A stretch of DNA of 64,000 nt, from contig NZ_VFMY01000001.1 of NCBI RefSeq assembly GCF_006715305.1, positions 4,340,001 through 4,404,000 on the forward strand, written 5' to 3'. Every line of letters begins with the position of its first letter. Within the stretch, counting starts at the first letter, position 1. The notes below the pieces were generated by a model that searched no databases, was not told the origin of the DNA, and worked only from the letters and a program-made list of their open reading frames with translations. Of the stretch, positions 35,353 through 43,219 are shown piece after piece. Source of the stretch: Arthrobacter sp. SLBN-100. GTDB taxonomy: Bacteria; Actinomycetota; Actinomycetes; Actinomycetales; Micrococcaceae. Position numbers and translations under genes: made by a program.

Positions 35353-35979
35353 CTAGCCCTCGGACTTGAGTTCCGGGTCCTTCTTCAGGCCGGTCAGGCC
35401 GTTCCAGGCGAGGTTTACCAGGTGTGCCGCGACAGTGTGTTTGTCGGGCTGGCGGGCGTCCTGCCACCATTGGCCGGTCATGGCCACCATGCCGACAAGC
35501 ATCTGCGCGTACATGGCGCCGTCCTGGGCGCTGAAGCCGCGGCGGTCGAACTCGTCGGAGAGGATGTGCTCCACCTTGGCGGTGACGTGGGACAGCAGGG
35601 TGGAGAAGGCGCCTTCGGGTTGGGACGGCGGGGCGTCCCGCATGAGGATCCGGAACCCCTCAGTGCGGTCCTCGATGTAGGTGAGCAGGGCAAGGGCGGC
35701 ACGCTCCACGAGGACGCGCGGCTTCGCCTCCTCGGTGAGGGCGGCATTGATGGCATCCAGGAGGATCCGGAACTCGAAGTCCACCACCTGGGTGTACAGC
35801 CCCTCCTTGGATCCGAAGTGTTCGTAAATCACTGGTTTCGACACGCCGGCGCACGCTGCGATTTCCTCGATGGTGGTGCCGTCAAGTCCGCGGACTGCGA
35901 AAAGACCACGTCCGACGCCGATCAGCTGGCTCCGACGCTGAAGGCCGGTCATCCGTGTCCGCGGAGGGTTGCTGCTCAC
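35353..35979 (-). CDS. TetR/AcrR family transcriptional regulator
   Basis: 208 residues. The N-terminal helix-turn-helix GTTIEEIAACAGVSKPVIYEHFGSKEGLY (about residues 33-61) is classic TetR, followed by the ligand-binding helical domain. The GTG at 35979 has GGAAAT upstream. The regulated gene and ligand are not apparent. It lies where Rv1019 (TetR) lies next to glmU in M. tuberculosis. Confidence 0.92.
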   Translation of the reverse strand: MSSNPPRTRMTGLQRRSQLIGVGRGLFAVRGLDGTTIEEIAACAGVSKPVIYEHFGSKEGLYTQVVDFEFRILLDAINAALTEEAKPRVLVERAALALLTYIEDRTEGFRILMRDAPPSQPEGAFSTLLSHVTAKVEHILSDEFDRRGFSAQDGAMYAQMLVGMVAMTGQWWQDARQPDKHTVAAHLVNLAWNGLTGLKKDPELKSEG

Positions 35980-36141
35980 ATTTCCATCATGCCCTACCCT
36001 TCCCGGCGGAATTGCGCGGGGAAGGCAGAGGAGTGGCCCGGGAACGGGGCATCAGTCCGGGAGCAAAGCCCCGTGTCGCGCGGCGCCCCGAACCCGTGGC
36101 AAAATAGGGACTTGTGCCCGGGGCTTACGCCGTCGGCACGG

Positions 36142-36213
36142 TCCGCTCTGGTGTAATGGCAGCACCCCGGCCTTTGGAGCCGTGGAGTATAGGTTCGAAT
36201 CCTATGGGCGGAA
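36142..36213 (+). tRNA. tRNA-Gln (anticodon TTG)
   Basis: A 72-base gene with discriminator A and no encoded CCA. Acceptor stem TCCGCTC/GGGCGGA (one G-T pair), D stem GTGT/GCAC, anticodon loop CTTTGGA giving TTG, and T arm ATAGG-TTCGAAT-CCTAT. The outermost anticodon-stem pair (27-43) appears to be C-T, a mismatch. Confidence 0.95.
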
Positions 36214-36247
36214 CTGCTGTGCCAGGAGCGTTCAGTAGCGTGACAAT

Positions 36248-36282
36248 CGGTGCCCCGCCGGCCTGGAGCCTGGCGGGCACCG
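36248..36282 (+). terminator. Hairpin between tRNA-Gln and glmU
   Basis: CGGTGCCCCGCC pairs with GGCGGGCACCG (one bulged C) around an 11-base loop, with no T run. It could end the tRNA transcript or be a leader structure ahead of glmU. Confidence 0.45.
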
Positions 36283-36319
36283 CATGTGCCAGCGAAACCA
36301 AAGCAAGGAGAGCCCGTAC

Positions 36320-37798
36320 GTGATCCCCGAGAAAACCGGCCCGGCCGCAGTCATCGTTCTGGCGGCAGGCGCCGGTACCCGGATGAAATCGCGTACCCCC
36401 AAGATCCTGCATGAGATCGGCGGCAGGTCCATGGTGGGCCACGCCCTCCTGGCCGCCCGCAGCATCAGCCCCCGCCAGCTCGCCGTGGTGGTCCGCCACG
36501 AACGCGACTTGGTGGCACGCCACCTCGCGGACGTCGATCCGGCCGCGGTGATTGTGGACCAGGACGACATCCCCGGCACCGGGCGTGCAGTGGAGGTGGC
36601 CCTCCAGGCCCTCGACGCGGAGCAGAACCTCACCGGAACCGTTGTGGTGACCTACGGCGACGTGCCGCTCCTCTCCGGCGGCCTGTTGGCCGAGCTCGTG
36701 GCCACCCACGAACGGGACGCCAACGCAGTCACCGTCCTCACGGCGGTCCTCGACGACGCCACCGGCTACGGCCGGATCCTCCGCGGCGACGACGGCACCG
36801 TCACCGCCATCCGCGAACACAAGGACGCCTCCGACGCCGAGCGCCTCATCCGCGAAGTCAACTCCGGCATCTACGCCTTCGACGCGGCCGTTCTCCGCGA
36901 CGCGCTGGCCCACGTCACCACCGACAACTCGCAGGGCGAAAAGTACCTTACCGACGTGCTGTCACTGGCCCGGCGGGCAGGCGGCCGCGTGGCCGCCGTC
37001 GTCACCGCCGACCGCTGGCAGGTGGAGGGCGCGAATGACCGCGTCCAGCTCGCCGCCCTCGGCGCTGAACTGAACCGCCGCATCGTGGAAGCGTGGATGC
37101 GTGCCGGCGTCACGGTGGTGGACCCGTCCACCACGTGGATCGATGCGTCCGTGACCCTCGACGAGGACGTTCGGCTCCTGCCCAACACGCAGTTGCACGG
37201 CGCCACGAGCGTGGCGCGGGACGCCGTCGTGGGTCCCGATACCACCCTGACCGACGTCACGGTGGGTGAGGGTGCCAAGGTGGTCCGGACCCATGGTTCC
37301 GGTGCGGTCATCGGTCCGGACGCCGCCGTCGGGCCCTATACGTACCTGCGGCCTGGCACCGTCCTGGGCGAAAGCGGCAAGATCGGCGCGTTCTACGAAA
37401 CAAAGAACGTCACCATCGGCCGCGGTTCCAAGCTGTCCCACCTCGGCTATGCCGGTGACGCCGAAATCGGCGAGGACACCAACATCGGCTGCGGAAACAT
37501 CACGGCCAATTACGACGGCGAGAAGAAGCACCGCACGGTCATCGGCTCCGGCGTCAGGACAGGCTCCAATACAGTCTTCGTTGCCCCGGTCACCGTGGGG
37601 GACGGCGCCTACAGCGGCGCCGGCGCGGTGATCCGTAAGAACGTCCCGGCGGGTGCGCTCGTGGTGACGGTTGCAGCGCAGCGCAACACCGAGGGCTGGG
37701 TGGCGGCAAACCGCCCCGGAACGCGCTCGGCCGAACTGGCCCAGGCAGCCACCACAGATTCCTCAAGTACCCCGGCATCTACAGAAGAGGGCAAGTAA
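36320..37798 (+). CDS. glmU: Bifunctional UDP-N-acetylglucosamine pyrophosphorylase / glucosamine-1-phosphate acetyltransferase GlmU
   Basis: 492 residues. Makes UDP-GlcNAc for peptidoglycan in two steps. The N-terminal uridyltransferase domain has VLAAGAGTRMKSRTPKILHEIGG, then QDDIPGTGRAVE and TYGDVPLL. The C-terminal left-handed beta-helix acetyltransferase has VGPYTYLRPGTVLGE, KNVTIGRGSKLSHLGYAGD and GCGNITANYDG. The GTG at 36320 (IPEKTGPAAVIVLAAG) is chosen because AAGGAG lies nine bases upstream. prs follows after two bases, as one operon. Confidence 0.97.
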   Translation: MIPEKTGPAAVIVLAAGAGTRMKSRTPKILHEIGGRSMVGHALLAARSISPRQLAVVVRHERDLVARHLADVDPAAVIVDQDDIPGTGRAVEVALQALDAEQNLTGTVVVTYGDVPLLSGGLLAELVATHERDANAVTVLTAVLDDATGYGRILRGDDGTVTAIREHKDASDAERLIREVNSGIYAFDAAVLRDALAHVTTDNSQGEKYLTDVLSLARRAGGRVAAVVTADRWQVEGANDRVQLAALGAELNRRIVEAWMRAGVTVVDPSTTWIDASVTLDEDVRLLPNTQLHGATSVARDAVVGPDTTLTDVTVGEGAKVVRTHGSGAVIGPDAAVGPYTYLRPGTVLGESGKIGAFYETKNVTIGRGSKLSHLGYAGDAEIGEDTNIGCGNITANYDGEKKHRTVIGSGVRTGSNTVFVAPVTVGDGAYSGAGAVIRKNVPAGALVVTVAAQRNTEGWVAANRPGTRSAELAQAATTDSSSTPASTEEGK

Positions 37799-37800
37799 TA

Positions 37801-38781
37801 ATGAGCGAAATTACGGCGCGCGGCGAAAAGAAGCTGGTGCTGGCCACCGGCCGTGCCCACCCGGAGCTGGCCCGGGAGATCGCCAAGGAACTGGGTACTG
37901 AGCTGCTCCCGGTGGACGCTTACGACTTCGCCAACGGTGAGATCTACGTGCGCGCCGGCGAGAGCGTCCGCGGAACCGACGCCTTCGTCATCCAGGCGCA
38001 CCCGGCCCCGTTGAACAACTGGCTGATGGAACAGCTGATCATGATCGACTCGCTGAAGCGGGCCTCCGCCAAGCGCATCACCGTTGTTTCGCCCTTCTAC
38101 CCTTACGCCCGCCAGGACAAAAAGGGCCGTGGCCGCGAGCCCATCTCGGCCCGCCTGGTGGCAGACCTTTACAAGACCGCCGGTGCGGACCGCATCATGA
38201 GCGTGGACCTGCACACCTCCCAGATCCAGGGCTTCTTCGACGGCCCCGTGGACCACCTGATGGCCATCCCGCTGCTGGCCGACTACATCCGGACCCGCGT
38301 TGATGCGGAGAACATCACGGTGGTTTCGCCGGACACCGGCCGGGTCCGCGTCGCCGAACAATGGGCGGAACGCCTCGGCGGCGCCCCGCTGGCGTTCGTG
38401 CACAAGAGCCGTGACCTGACCGTTCCCAACCAGGCCGTTTCCAAGACTGTGGTGGGCCAGATCGAAGGCCGCACCTGCGTCCTGATCGACGACATGATTG
38501 ACACCGGCGGAACCATCTCCGGCGCCGTTAACGTGCTGAAGAACGCCGGGGCCAAGGATGTCATCATCGCGGCCACGCACGCAGTCTTCTCCGAGCCGGC
38601 GGCCCAGCGGCTCTCGGAGTCCGGCGCCCGTGAGGTAGTGGTAACAAACACCCTCCCGCTCTCCTCGGCGCAGCGCTTCCCGCAACTGACGGTGCTGTCC
38701 ATCGCGCCGCTGATCGCACGCGCCGTCCGCGAAGTGTTCGACGACGGCTCCGTCACCAGCCTTTTCGACGGCAAAGCCTAG
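37801..38781 (+). CDS. prs: Ribose-phosphate diphosphokinase Prs
   Basis: 326 residues. Makes PRPP from ribose 5-phosphate and ATP. Seen are the ATP-loop region FANGEIYVR, the catalytic flexible loop YARQDKKGRGREPISARLVADL, the metal-binding DLHTSQIQGFF, and the PRPP-binding CVLIDDMIDTGGTISGAV. Its start lies two bases after the glmU stop, with AGAGGG upstream. PRPP also feeds the purine pathway of purEK. Confidence 0.97.
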   Translation: MSEITARGEKKLVLATGRAHPELAREIAKELGTELLPVDAYDFANGEIYVRAGESVRGTDAFVIQAHPAPLNNWLMEQLIMIDSLKRASAKRITVVSPFYPYARQDKKGRGREPISARLVADLYKTAGADRIMSVDLHTSQIQGFFDGPVDHLMAIPLLADYIRTRVDAENITVVSPDTGRVRVAEQWAERLGGAPLAFVHKSRDLTVPNQAVSKTVVGQIEGRTCVLIDDMIDTGGTISGAVNVLKNAGAKDVIIAATHAVFSEPAAQRLSESGAREVVVTNTLPLSSAQRFPQLTVLSIAPLIARAVREVFDDGSVTSLFDGKA

Positions 38782-38786
38782 CGGGT

Positions 38787-38840
38787 CCGGTGGTTGAGCT
38801 TGCCGGCCCCATCTATGGTTTCGACAAGCTCAACCACCGG
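38787..38840. repeat. Perfect 16-bp inverted repeat after prs
   Basis: CCGGTGGTTGAGCTTG (38787-38802) is exactly mirrored at 38825-38840 around a 22-base loop. The right half reads GGTTTCGACAAGCTCAACC plus ACCGG. There is no T run. It looks like a dispersed extragenic palindrome that may double as the glmU-prs terminator. Confidence 0.75.
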
Positions 38841-38871
38841 AGCCGTTTTCAGGAATCGGGTCCGGCGCTGG

Positions 38872-39063
38872 TAGACTCTTCAGCGATACCTTGGCGAGGG
38901 AGAGCCCCGGTAACCGCCAGGCGCGGGCACCGGACTGCAGTCTCCGTTATCGACTGGGTCTGAATCTCCCTTCGAAGTGGGCCGTCTCCGGGCGGCCTGG
39001 CGGTGAAGGTCGCAACAGACCTCCGCCCTTGCTGAACACCGTTTAGTTTTCAAGGAGATATCC
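38872..39063 (+). promoter_or_regulatory. rplY promoter and structured leader RNA
   Basis: TAGACT at 38872-38877 is the likely -10 box, which leaves a leader of about 180 bases before the AAGGAG ribosome binding site. ACCGCCAGGC (38913-38922) pairs perfectly with GCCTGGCGGT (38995-39004). Each arm also has a competing local partner: CCTTGGCG (38889-38896) on the 5' side and CCGCC (39023-39027) on the 3' side. The last hairpin (38999-39027) also contains AGGTC-GCAACA-GACCT. Alternative folding suggests regulation of ribosomal protein L25 synthesis. Confidence 0.5.
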
Positions 39064-39660
39064 ATGTCTGAGCAGAAGCTTGCAGCAGAAGTACGCACCG
39101 AATTCGGCAAGGGCTACGCCCGCCGCGCCCGGATGAACAACCAGATCCCCGCGGTCATCTACGGCCACGGCGCAGAGCCCATCCACATCACGCTGCCCGC
39201 CAAGGCAACCACCCTGGCCGTCCGCACCGCCAACGCCCTGCTGTCCCTGGACATCAACGGTGAAGGCCACCTGGCACTCGTAAAGGACGTCCAGCGCGAC
39301 CCCATCAAGCAGATCATCGAGCACATCGACCTGCTGACGGTCCGCCAGGGCGAAAAGGTCACCGTTGACATTCCGGTTCACATTGTTGGCGAACTTGCTC
39401 CCGGCAACGTCTTCAACCAGGAACTGACCGTCATCTCGCTTGAGGCAGAGGCAACCCACCTGCCCACCGCCGTCGAGGTAAACATCGAGGGCCGCACCGC
39501 CGGCCAGCACATCCACGCTTCGGACCTGGTCCTGCCCAAGGGTGCCGTCCTGCTGGCCGACGCTGACGCGCTCGTGGTGAACATCTCCGAGGCCACCGAA
39601 GCCGGCGAAGAAGGCGCAGAAGAAGCTGCCGGCGCCGCTTCCGAGGCTGCAGCCGAGTAA
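39064..39660 (+). CDS. rplY: 50S ribosomal protein L25 / general stress protein Ctc
   Basis: 198 residues. The long (Ctc) form of L25: an N-terminal 5S rRNA-binding domain (about residues 1-92, with EVRTEFGKGYARRARMNNQIPAVIYGHG) and the TL5-like C-terminal beta domain (about 93-180, with LTVRQGEKVTVDIPVHIVG and HASDLVLPKGAVLL), then an acidic Glu/Ala-rich tail. CAAGGAGATATCC is an ideal ribosome binding region. Confidence 0.96.
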   Translation: MSEQKLAAEVRTEFGKGYARRARMNNQIPAVIYGHGAEPIHITLPAKATTLAVRTANALLSLDINGEGHLALVKDVQRDPIKQIIEHIDLLTVRQGEKVTVDIPVHIVGELAPGNVFNQELTVISLEAEATHLPTAVEVNIEGRTAGQHIHASDLVLPKGAVLLADADALVVNISEATEAGEEGAEEAAGAASEAAAE

Positions 39661-39675
39661 TTTCGCTTCACATAG

Positions 39676-39714
39676 TGCCAGTGGCCGGATCCCCATGGGG
39701 TCCGGCCACTGGCA
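39676..39714 (+). terminator. Hairpin terminator after rplY
   Basis: A perfect 14-bp stem (39676-39689 with 39701-39714) with a further CCCC/GGGG core. No T run follows, so it may act only partly. Confidence 0.7.
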
Positions 39715-39758
39715 TGTGTGCCGCCCGCAGCCGCGCCGCCACCGGAAACCGCCCACCT

Positions 39759-39764
39759 TAGGAT
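39759..39764 (+). promoter_or_regulatory. Leaderless -10 box of pth
   Basis: TAGGAT followed by exactly six bases and the ATG at 39771. No ribosome binding site. Confidence 0.6.
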
Positions 39765-39770
39765 TGACTC

Positions 39771-40361
39771 ATGACTGACACCTGGCTGATTGTTGGCCTC
39801 GGAAACCCCGGACCGCAGTACCACGGAAACAGGCATAACGTCGGGCAAATGGTCCTCGACGAACTGGCTGGCCGAATGGGAGCGGGATTCAAGACACACA
39901 AGGCGCGTGCCCAGGTGGTCGAAGGGCGGCTTGGCATCGGTGGCCCCCGGGTGGTGCTGGCCAAACCCATGAGCTACATGAACGTCTCCGGCGGCCCCGT
40001 CTCGGCCCTGGCCAACTTCTACGGCATCGTACCGGACCAGGTGGTGGCCGTACACGATGAAATCGACATCCCCTTCAACACCGTAAAGCTCAAGCTGGGC
40101 GGGGGAGAAGGCGGCCACAACGGGCTGCGGGATATTTCCAAGGCGCTCGGCACCAAGGACTACCTCCGTGTCCGGGTGGGCGTTGGGCGGCCGCCGGGAC
40201 GGATGGACACGGCAGACTTCGTGCTGCGTGATTTCGGTACCGCCGAGCTCAAGGAGCTGCCCTTCCTGCTGGATGAGGCGGCCGATGCAGTGGAGTTGCT
40301 GGTGCGGGACGGGCTGCTGGCGGCGCAGCAGAAGTTCCATCCTGCGAAGTCTGAGCGATAG
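39771..40361 (+). CDS. pth: Peptidyl-tRNA hydrolase Pth
   Basis: 196 residues. Recycles peptidyl-tRNA dropped from ribosomes. The substrate and catalytic residues are in [23 protein letters not shown] (Asn and the catalytic His), [10 protein letters not shown], and [28 protein letters not shown]. It sits next to rplY as in M. tuberculosis, but has its own leaderless promoter here. Confidence 0.97.
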   Translation: MTDTWLIVGLGNPGPQYHGNRHNVGQMVLDELAGRMGAGFKTHKARAQVVEGRLGIGGPRVVLAKPMSYMNVSGGPVSALANFYGIVPDQVVAVHDEIDIPFNTVKLKLGGGEGGHNGLRDISKALGTKDYLRVRVGVGRPPGRMDTADFVLRDFGTAELKELPFLLDEAADAVELLVRDGLLAAQQKFHPAKSER

Positions 40362-40483
40362 CAACATAAAAACTTAAAGTCGCCCGAATCTGTTTCCTTG
40401 TCTGCACGACGATGTACTCTGTCTCCAAGGCGGGGGAGCAATGGGGCTACATCCCGCTACCAGGGGACGTAGGGGATAAGTTC

Positions 40484-43219
40484 ATGTCAATCGAGCCACT
40501 CAGCTGGGGACGTGGGTCAACACCTCAGGGCGCTGGGCTGCAGACCGAAACCTCCGGGACACCAGGGGGGCAACGGTGGTCTGCTCCTGCCCGCAGCGCA
40601 AACCTTGAGGCCGTCCGGGCGGCGCTGACCACCGACGATTCCCTGGGCGTTGTTATCACCGGCGGCCGCGGGGTGGGGAAATCATCACTTGCCCGGGCTG
40701 CAGTGGCGGATCTTGGCCCCGACGCGTGGTCGCTTCAACTGCGGAGCGGCTCCACCGGCGCCAACACACCCTACGGTTGCCTCTCCTTCCTGCTGGCCCG
40801 CCTGCCGCAGGCGTACATGGGTTCACCTACAGCCATCCTGCGGGGGATCACCTCGCTGATCCGGAGCGACGCCGCCGGACGGCCCTGCATCATCACCCTT
40901 GATACGTCCGGGACCATCGACGACATGAGCGCCGGGGTGCTCCTGAACGTGCTCCTGACGGGCACCGCCAGGATCATCGCGATCGCACCAAAGATCAGCG
41001 ACCTTCCCGCCGACTTCCACTGGCTGCTCACGGACCGGCGCCTGACCGAGGTCCGGCTCAGCAACCTCAATGAGCTGCAAACACGCCAGGTGCTGTTGTC
41101 CCTGCTGGGCCACCGGGTCTCCGCCTCTTTGGTCAACACCTACCACAACATGGTGGGCGGCAACCCGCTGCTGCTGAAGGCTCTGGTAACCGAACAGAAG
41201 CTCTCGGGTAACCTCGTCCTGTCCGACTCCGTCTGGACCCTTCGCGACAAGGTGGTGCTCGACGGCGCTGCCAGCCTTGATGACATTGTCCGCTCCCGCT
41301 GGTCCAGGGAGACGCCGGAAACCCGGGACGTCATCGAAATGATCTCCTGCGCGCGGCGGGTGGAACTGTCGCGGCTTACAGCCATCTACAGTGCCGACGT
41401 CGTGGCGGACATGGAGGACGGGGGCCTGCTGGAGATCGACGACTCCGACCACCGCTGGGTGTCCTTGCGGGAGAAATACATCGGCGATGTTGTGCGCTCC
41501 TGGCTGAGCATTGCCCGGAGGCGTGAGTTACGGAGCGTCCTCCTCGGAGGGACGGAACCGGAGCCGGCCGAGATGACGGTCGAGGAGCTGATGGCCTTCG
41601 CCGCCTGGACCCATGAATGCGAGGCCGAGCTCAGCCCCGCACTGGCCCTCGCTGCCGCCGAAGCTGCAGTGCAGCTCTTTGACCCCCGCTCCGCCCTGGC
41701 CTACGCGGACATGCTCAAGAGGACAGACCCGGAGTGGGTTCCGGCCCAGCGGCACAAGGCCGCCGCATACCTTCAGCTGGACCTGCCCGTCCAGGCCTTG
41801 GCTGCCCTGGATGACATCTCGCAGCCCGAACTGGACAGCGTGGGAGTCGAAGAGTACGCACACGTCATGGCGGCCAAGGCGCGGGTGATGCTGTGCCTGC
41901 CGGAGCAGGCAGGCAAGGTTCCGGCCCTTCTTGCCGAGGCCCGGGAAAGGCTGGATGCGGCGCGGAGCGAGGCCGCCTGGCCGCACCCGGCTGCAGCCGC
42001 CGCAAATCGGGTAGCACTGAGCGGGTTCGAATACCGTGCCTTCGCCGGTGACTATGCCGCCATGATTCCGGAGCTTAAAGCAGCAGCGGATCCCGCCCTC
42101 AATCCGGACACCTCCTACCGGATGCAGGCTTCCGTCATCCTGATGACGGCACTGTCCCTGACTGGGCGGGAAATGGACGCGCTGAGCCTGATGCGGCGGC
42201 TTGGCGGACAGATCACGGACGCATCGCACGTGGTGGGCCTGCGCGAGCAGTTCACCCGGGAGGCCTTCGTGGTGCTGCTAACGGCGGGACAGTGGCGGCG
42301 CTGTATTGACCTTGTGGGACCTCACATCGGCGGGGAATCAGACCGCATGTCTTACCGGAGCGCCGCGTCTGAACTGGCCGCCGGTCTGGCCTACGTCTAT
42401 TCCGGCCGTGGTGGCGCTGCCCTGGACCCGTTGATTTCGGCTGTGGCCCAGCTCGAGCTCCAGCCCGGCCAGAGCGCCCTTCGCTCGGCGTATGCCGCAA
42501 CGGCCCTGGCGTATGCCCAGACGGGGAACGCCCCCCAGGCGCGCAAGTATCTTGGCAAACTGCAAAGGACTTCCGGCACATCCGGTTTTTCCGCCGAGAA
42601 CATCATTGAATTCTGCGCCCAGGTTGCCGGACGTTGGCTGGGTGACTCCGAATCCGTTGCCGGGCTGAAGCAGTCAGCCCAACGGAACGTCAACGCAGGG
42701 ATTTACACCATGGCCGGGATCAGCCTGCTCGCCGGCACGGTCAATGGCAGCGACTCGGACTTCCGCCTCCTGGAGGACATCGCCGGGCACCGGCAGGGCC
42801 CTTTGGCAGAGGTCTCCCGCCTCATTGCCGTAGGCAGCAGGACCAAGGATGCCAAAACCCTCCTCGCAGCCGGCGAACTGGCGGCCACGCTGGAGCTGGA
42901 CGCGGTAGAGGCCCGCTGCATGGCGTTGGCCGTGGACTTCGCCAGGCAGGACGGGGATGCGGTTTCAGCCCGGACCGCCCAGGCCCGGCTGGACATCCTG
43001 GCGGCAACCGTGGAAAATCTTCCCATCGTGCCCAGCAGCGGCAGCCCGCTGCTCACCGCGCGGGAGCGCCAGATCGCGCGGCTCGCCGGCCGGGGAGCCT
43101 CAAACCGTGATATCGCCCTGGAAATGGGTGTATCAGTCCGCACAGTTGAAGGCCATTTGTACCAGGTCTTCACGAAGCTCGGCGTAACTTCCAGGGGTGA
43201 TCTGACTGGACTCGTCTAA
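40484..43219 (+). CDS. LuxR family (LAL-type) ATPase transcriptional regulator 1
   Basis: 911 residues. A large ATP-binding regulator with an N-terminal P-loop ATPase (Walker A ITGGRGVGKSSLARAA, about residues 53-68) and a long helical TPR-like middle. The C-terminal LuxR helix-turn-helix begins LTARERQIARLAGRGASNRDIALEMGV and runs into SVRTVEGHLYQVFTKLGV (last 60 residues). The Walker B region reads CIITLDTSGTIDD instead of the usual hydrophobic stretch plus DD, so ATPase activity may be altered. The ATG at 40484 (AGGGG upstream) is preferred to one at 40412, which would overlap a -10-like TACTCT. No target is known. Confidence 0.88.
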   Translation: MSIEPLSWGRGSTPQGAGLQTETSGTPGGQRWSAPARSANLEAVRAALTTDDSLGVVITGGRGVGKSSLARAAVADLGPDAWSLQLRSGSTGANTPYGCLSFLLARLPQAYMGSPTAILRGITSLIRSDAAGRPCIITLDTSGTIDDMSAGVLLNVLLTGTARIIAIAPKISDLPADFHWLLTDRRLTEVRLSNLNELQTRQVLLSLLGHRVSASLVNTYHNMVGGNPLLLKALVTEQKLSGNLVLSDSVWTLRDKVVLDGAASLDDIVRSRWSRETPETRDVIEMISCARRVELSRLTAIYSADVVADMEDGGLLEIDDSDHRWVSLREKYIGDVVRSWLSIARRRELRSVLLGGTEPEPAEMTVEELMAFAAWTHECEAELSPALALAAAEAAVQLFDPRSALAYADMLKRTDPEWVPAQRHKAAAYLQLDLPVQALAALDDISQPELDSVGVEEYAHVMAAKARVMLCLPEQAGKVPALLAEARERLDAARSEAAWPHPAAAAANRVALSGFEYRAFAGDYAAMIPELKAAADPALNPDTSYRMQASVILMTALSLTGREMDALSLMRRLGGQITDASHVVGLREQFTREAFVVLLTAGQWRRCIDLVGPHIGGESDRMSYRSAASELAAGLAYVYSGRGGAALDPLISAVAQLELQPGQSALRSAYAATALAYAQTGNAPQARKYLGKLQRTSGTSGFSAENIIEFCAQVAGRWLGDSESVAGLKQSAQRNVNAGIYTMAGISLLAGTVNGSDSDFRLLEDIAGHRQGPLAEVSRLIAVGSRTKDAKTLLAAGELAATLELDAVEARCMALAVDFARQDGDAVSARTAQARLDILAATVENLPIVPSSGSPLLTARERQIARLAGRGASNRDIALEMGVSVRTVEGHLYQVFTKLGVTSRGDLTGLV

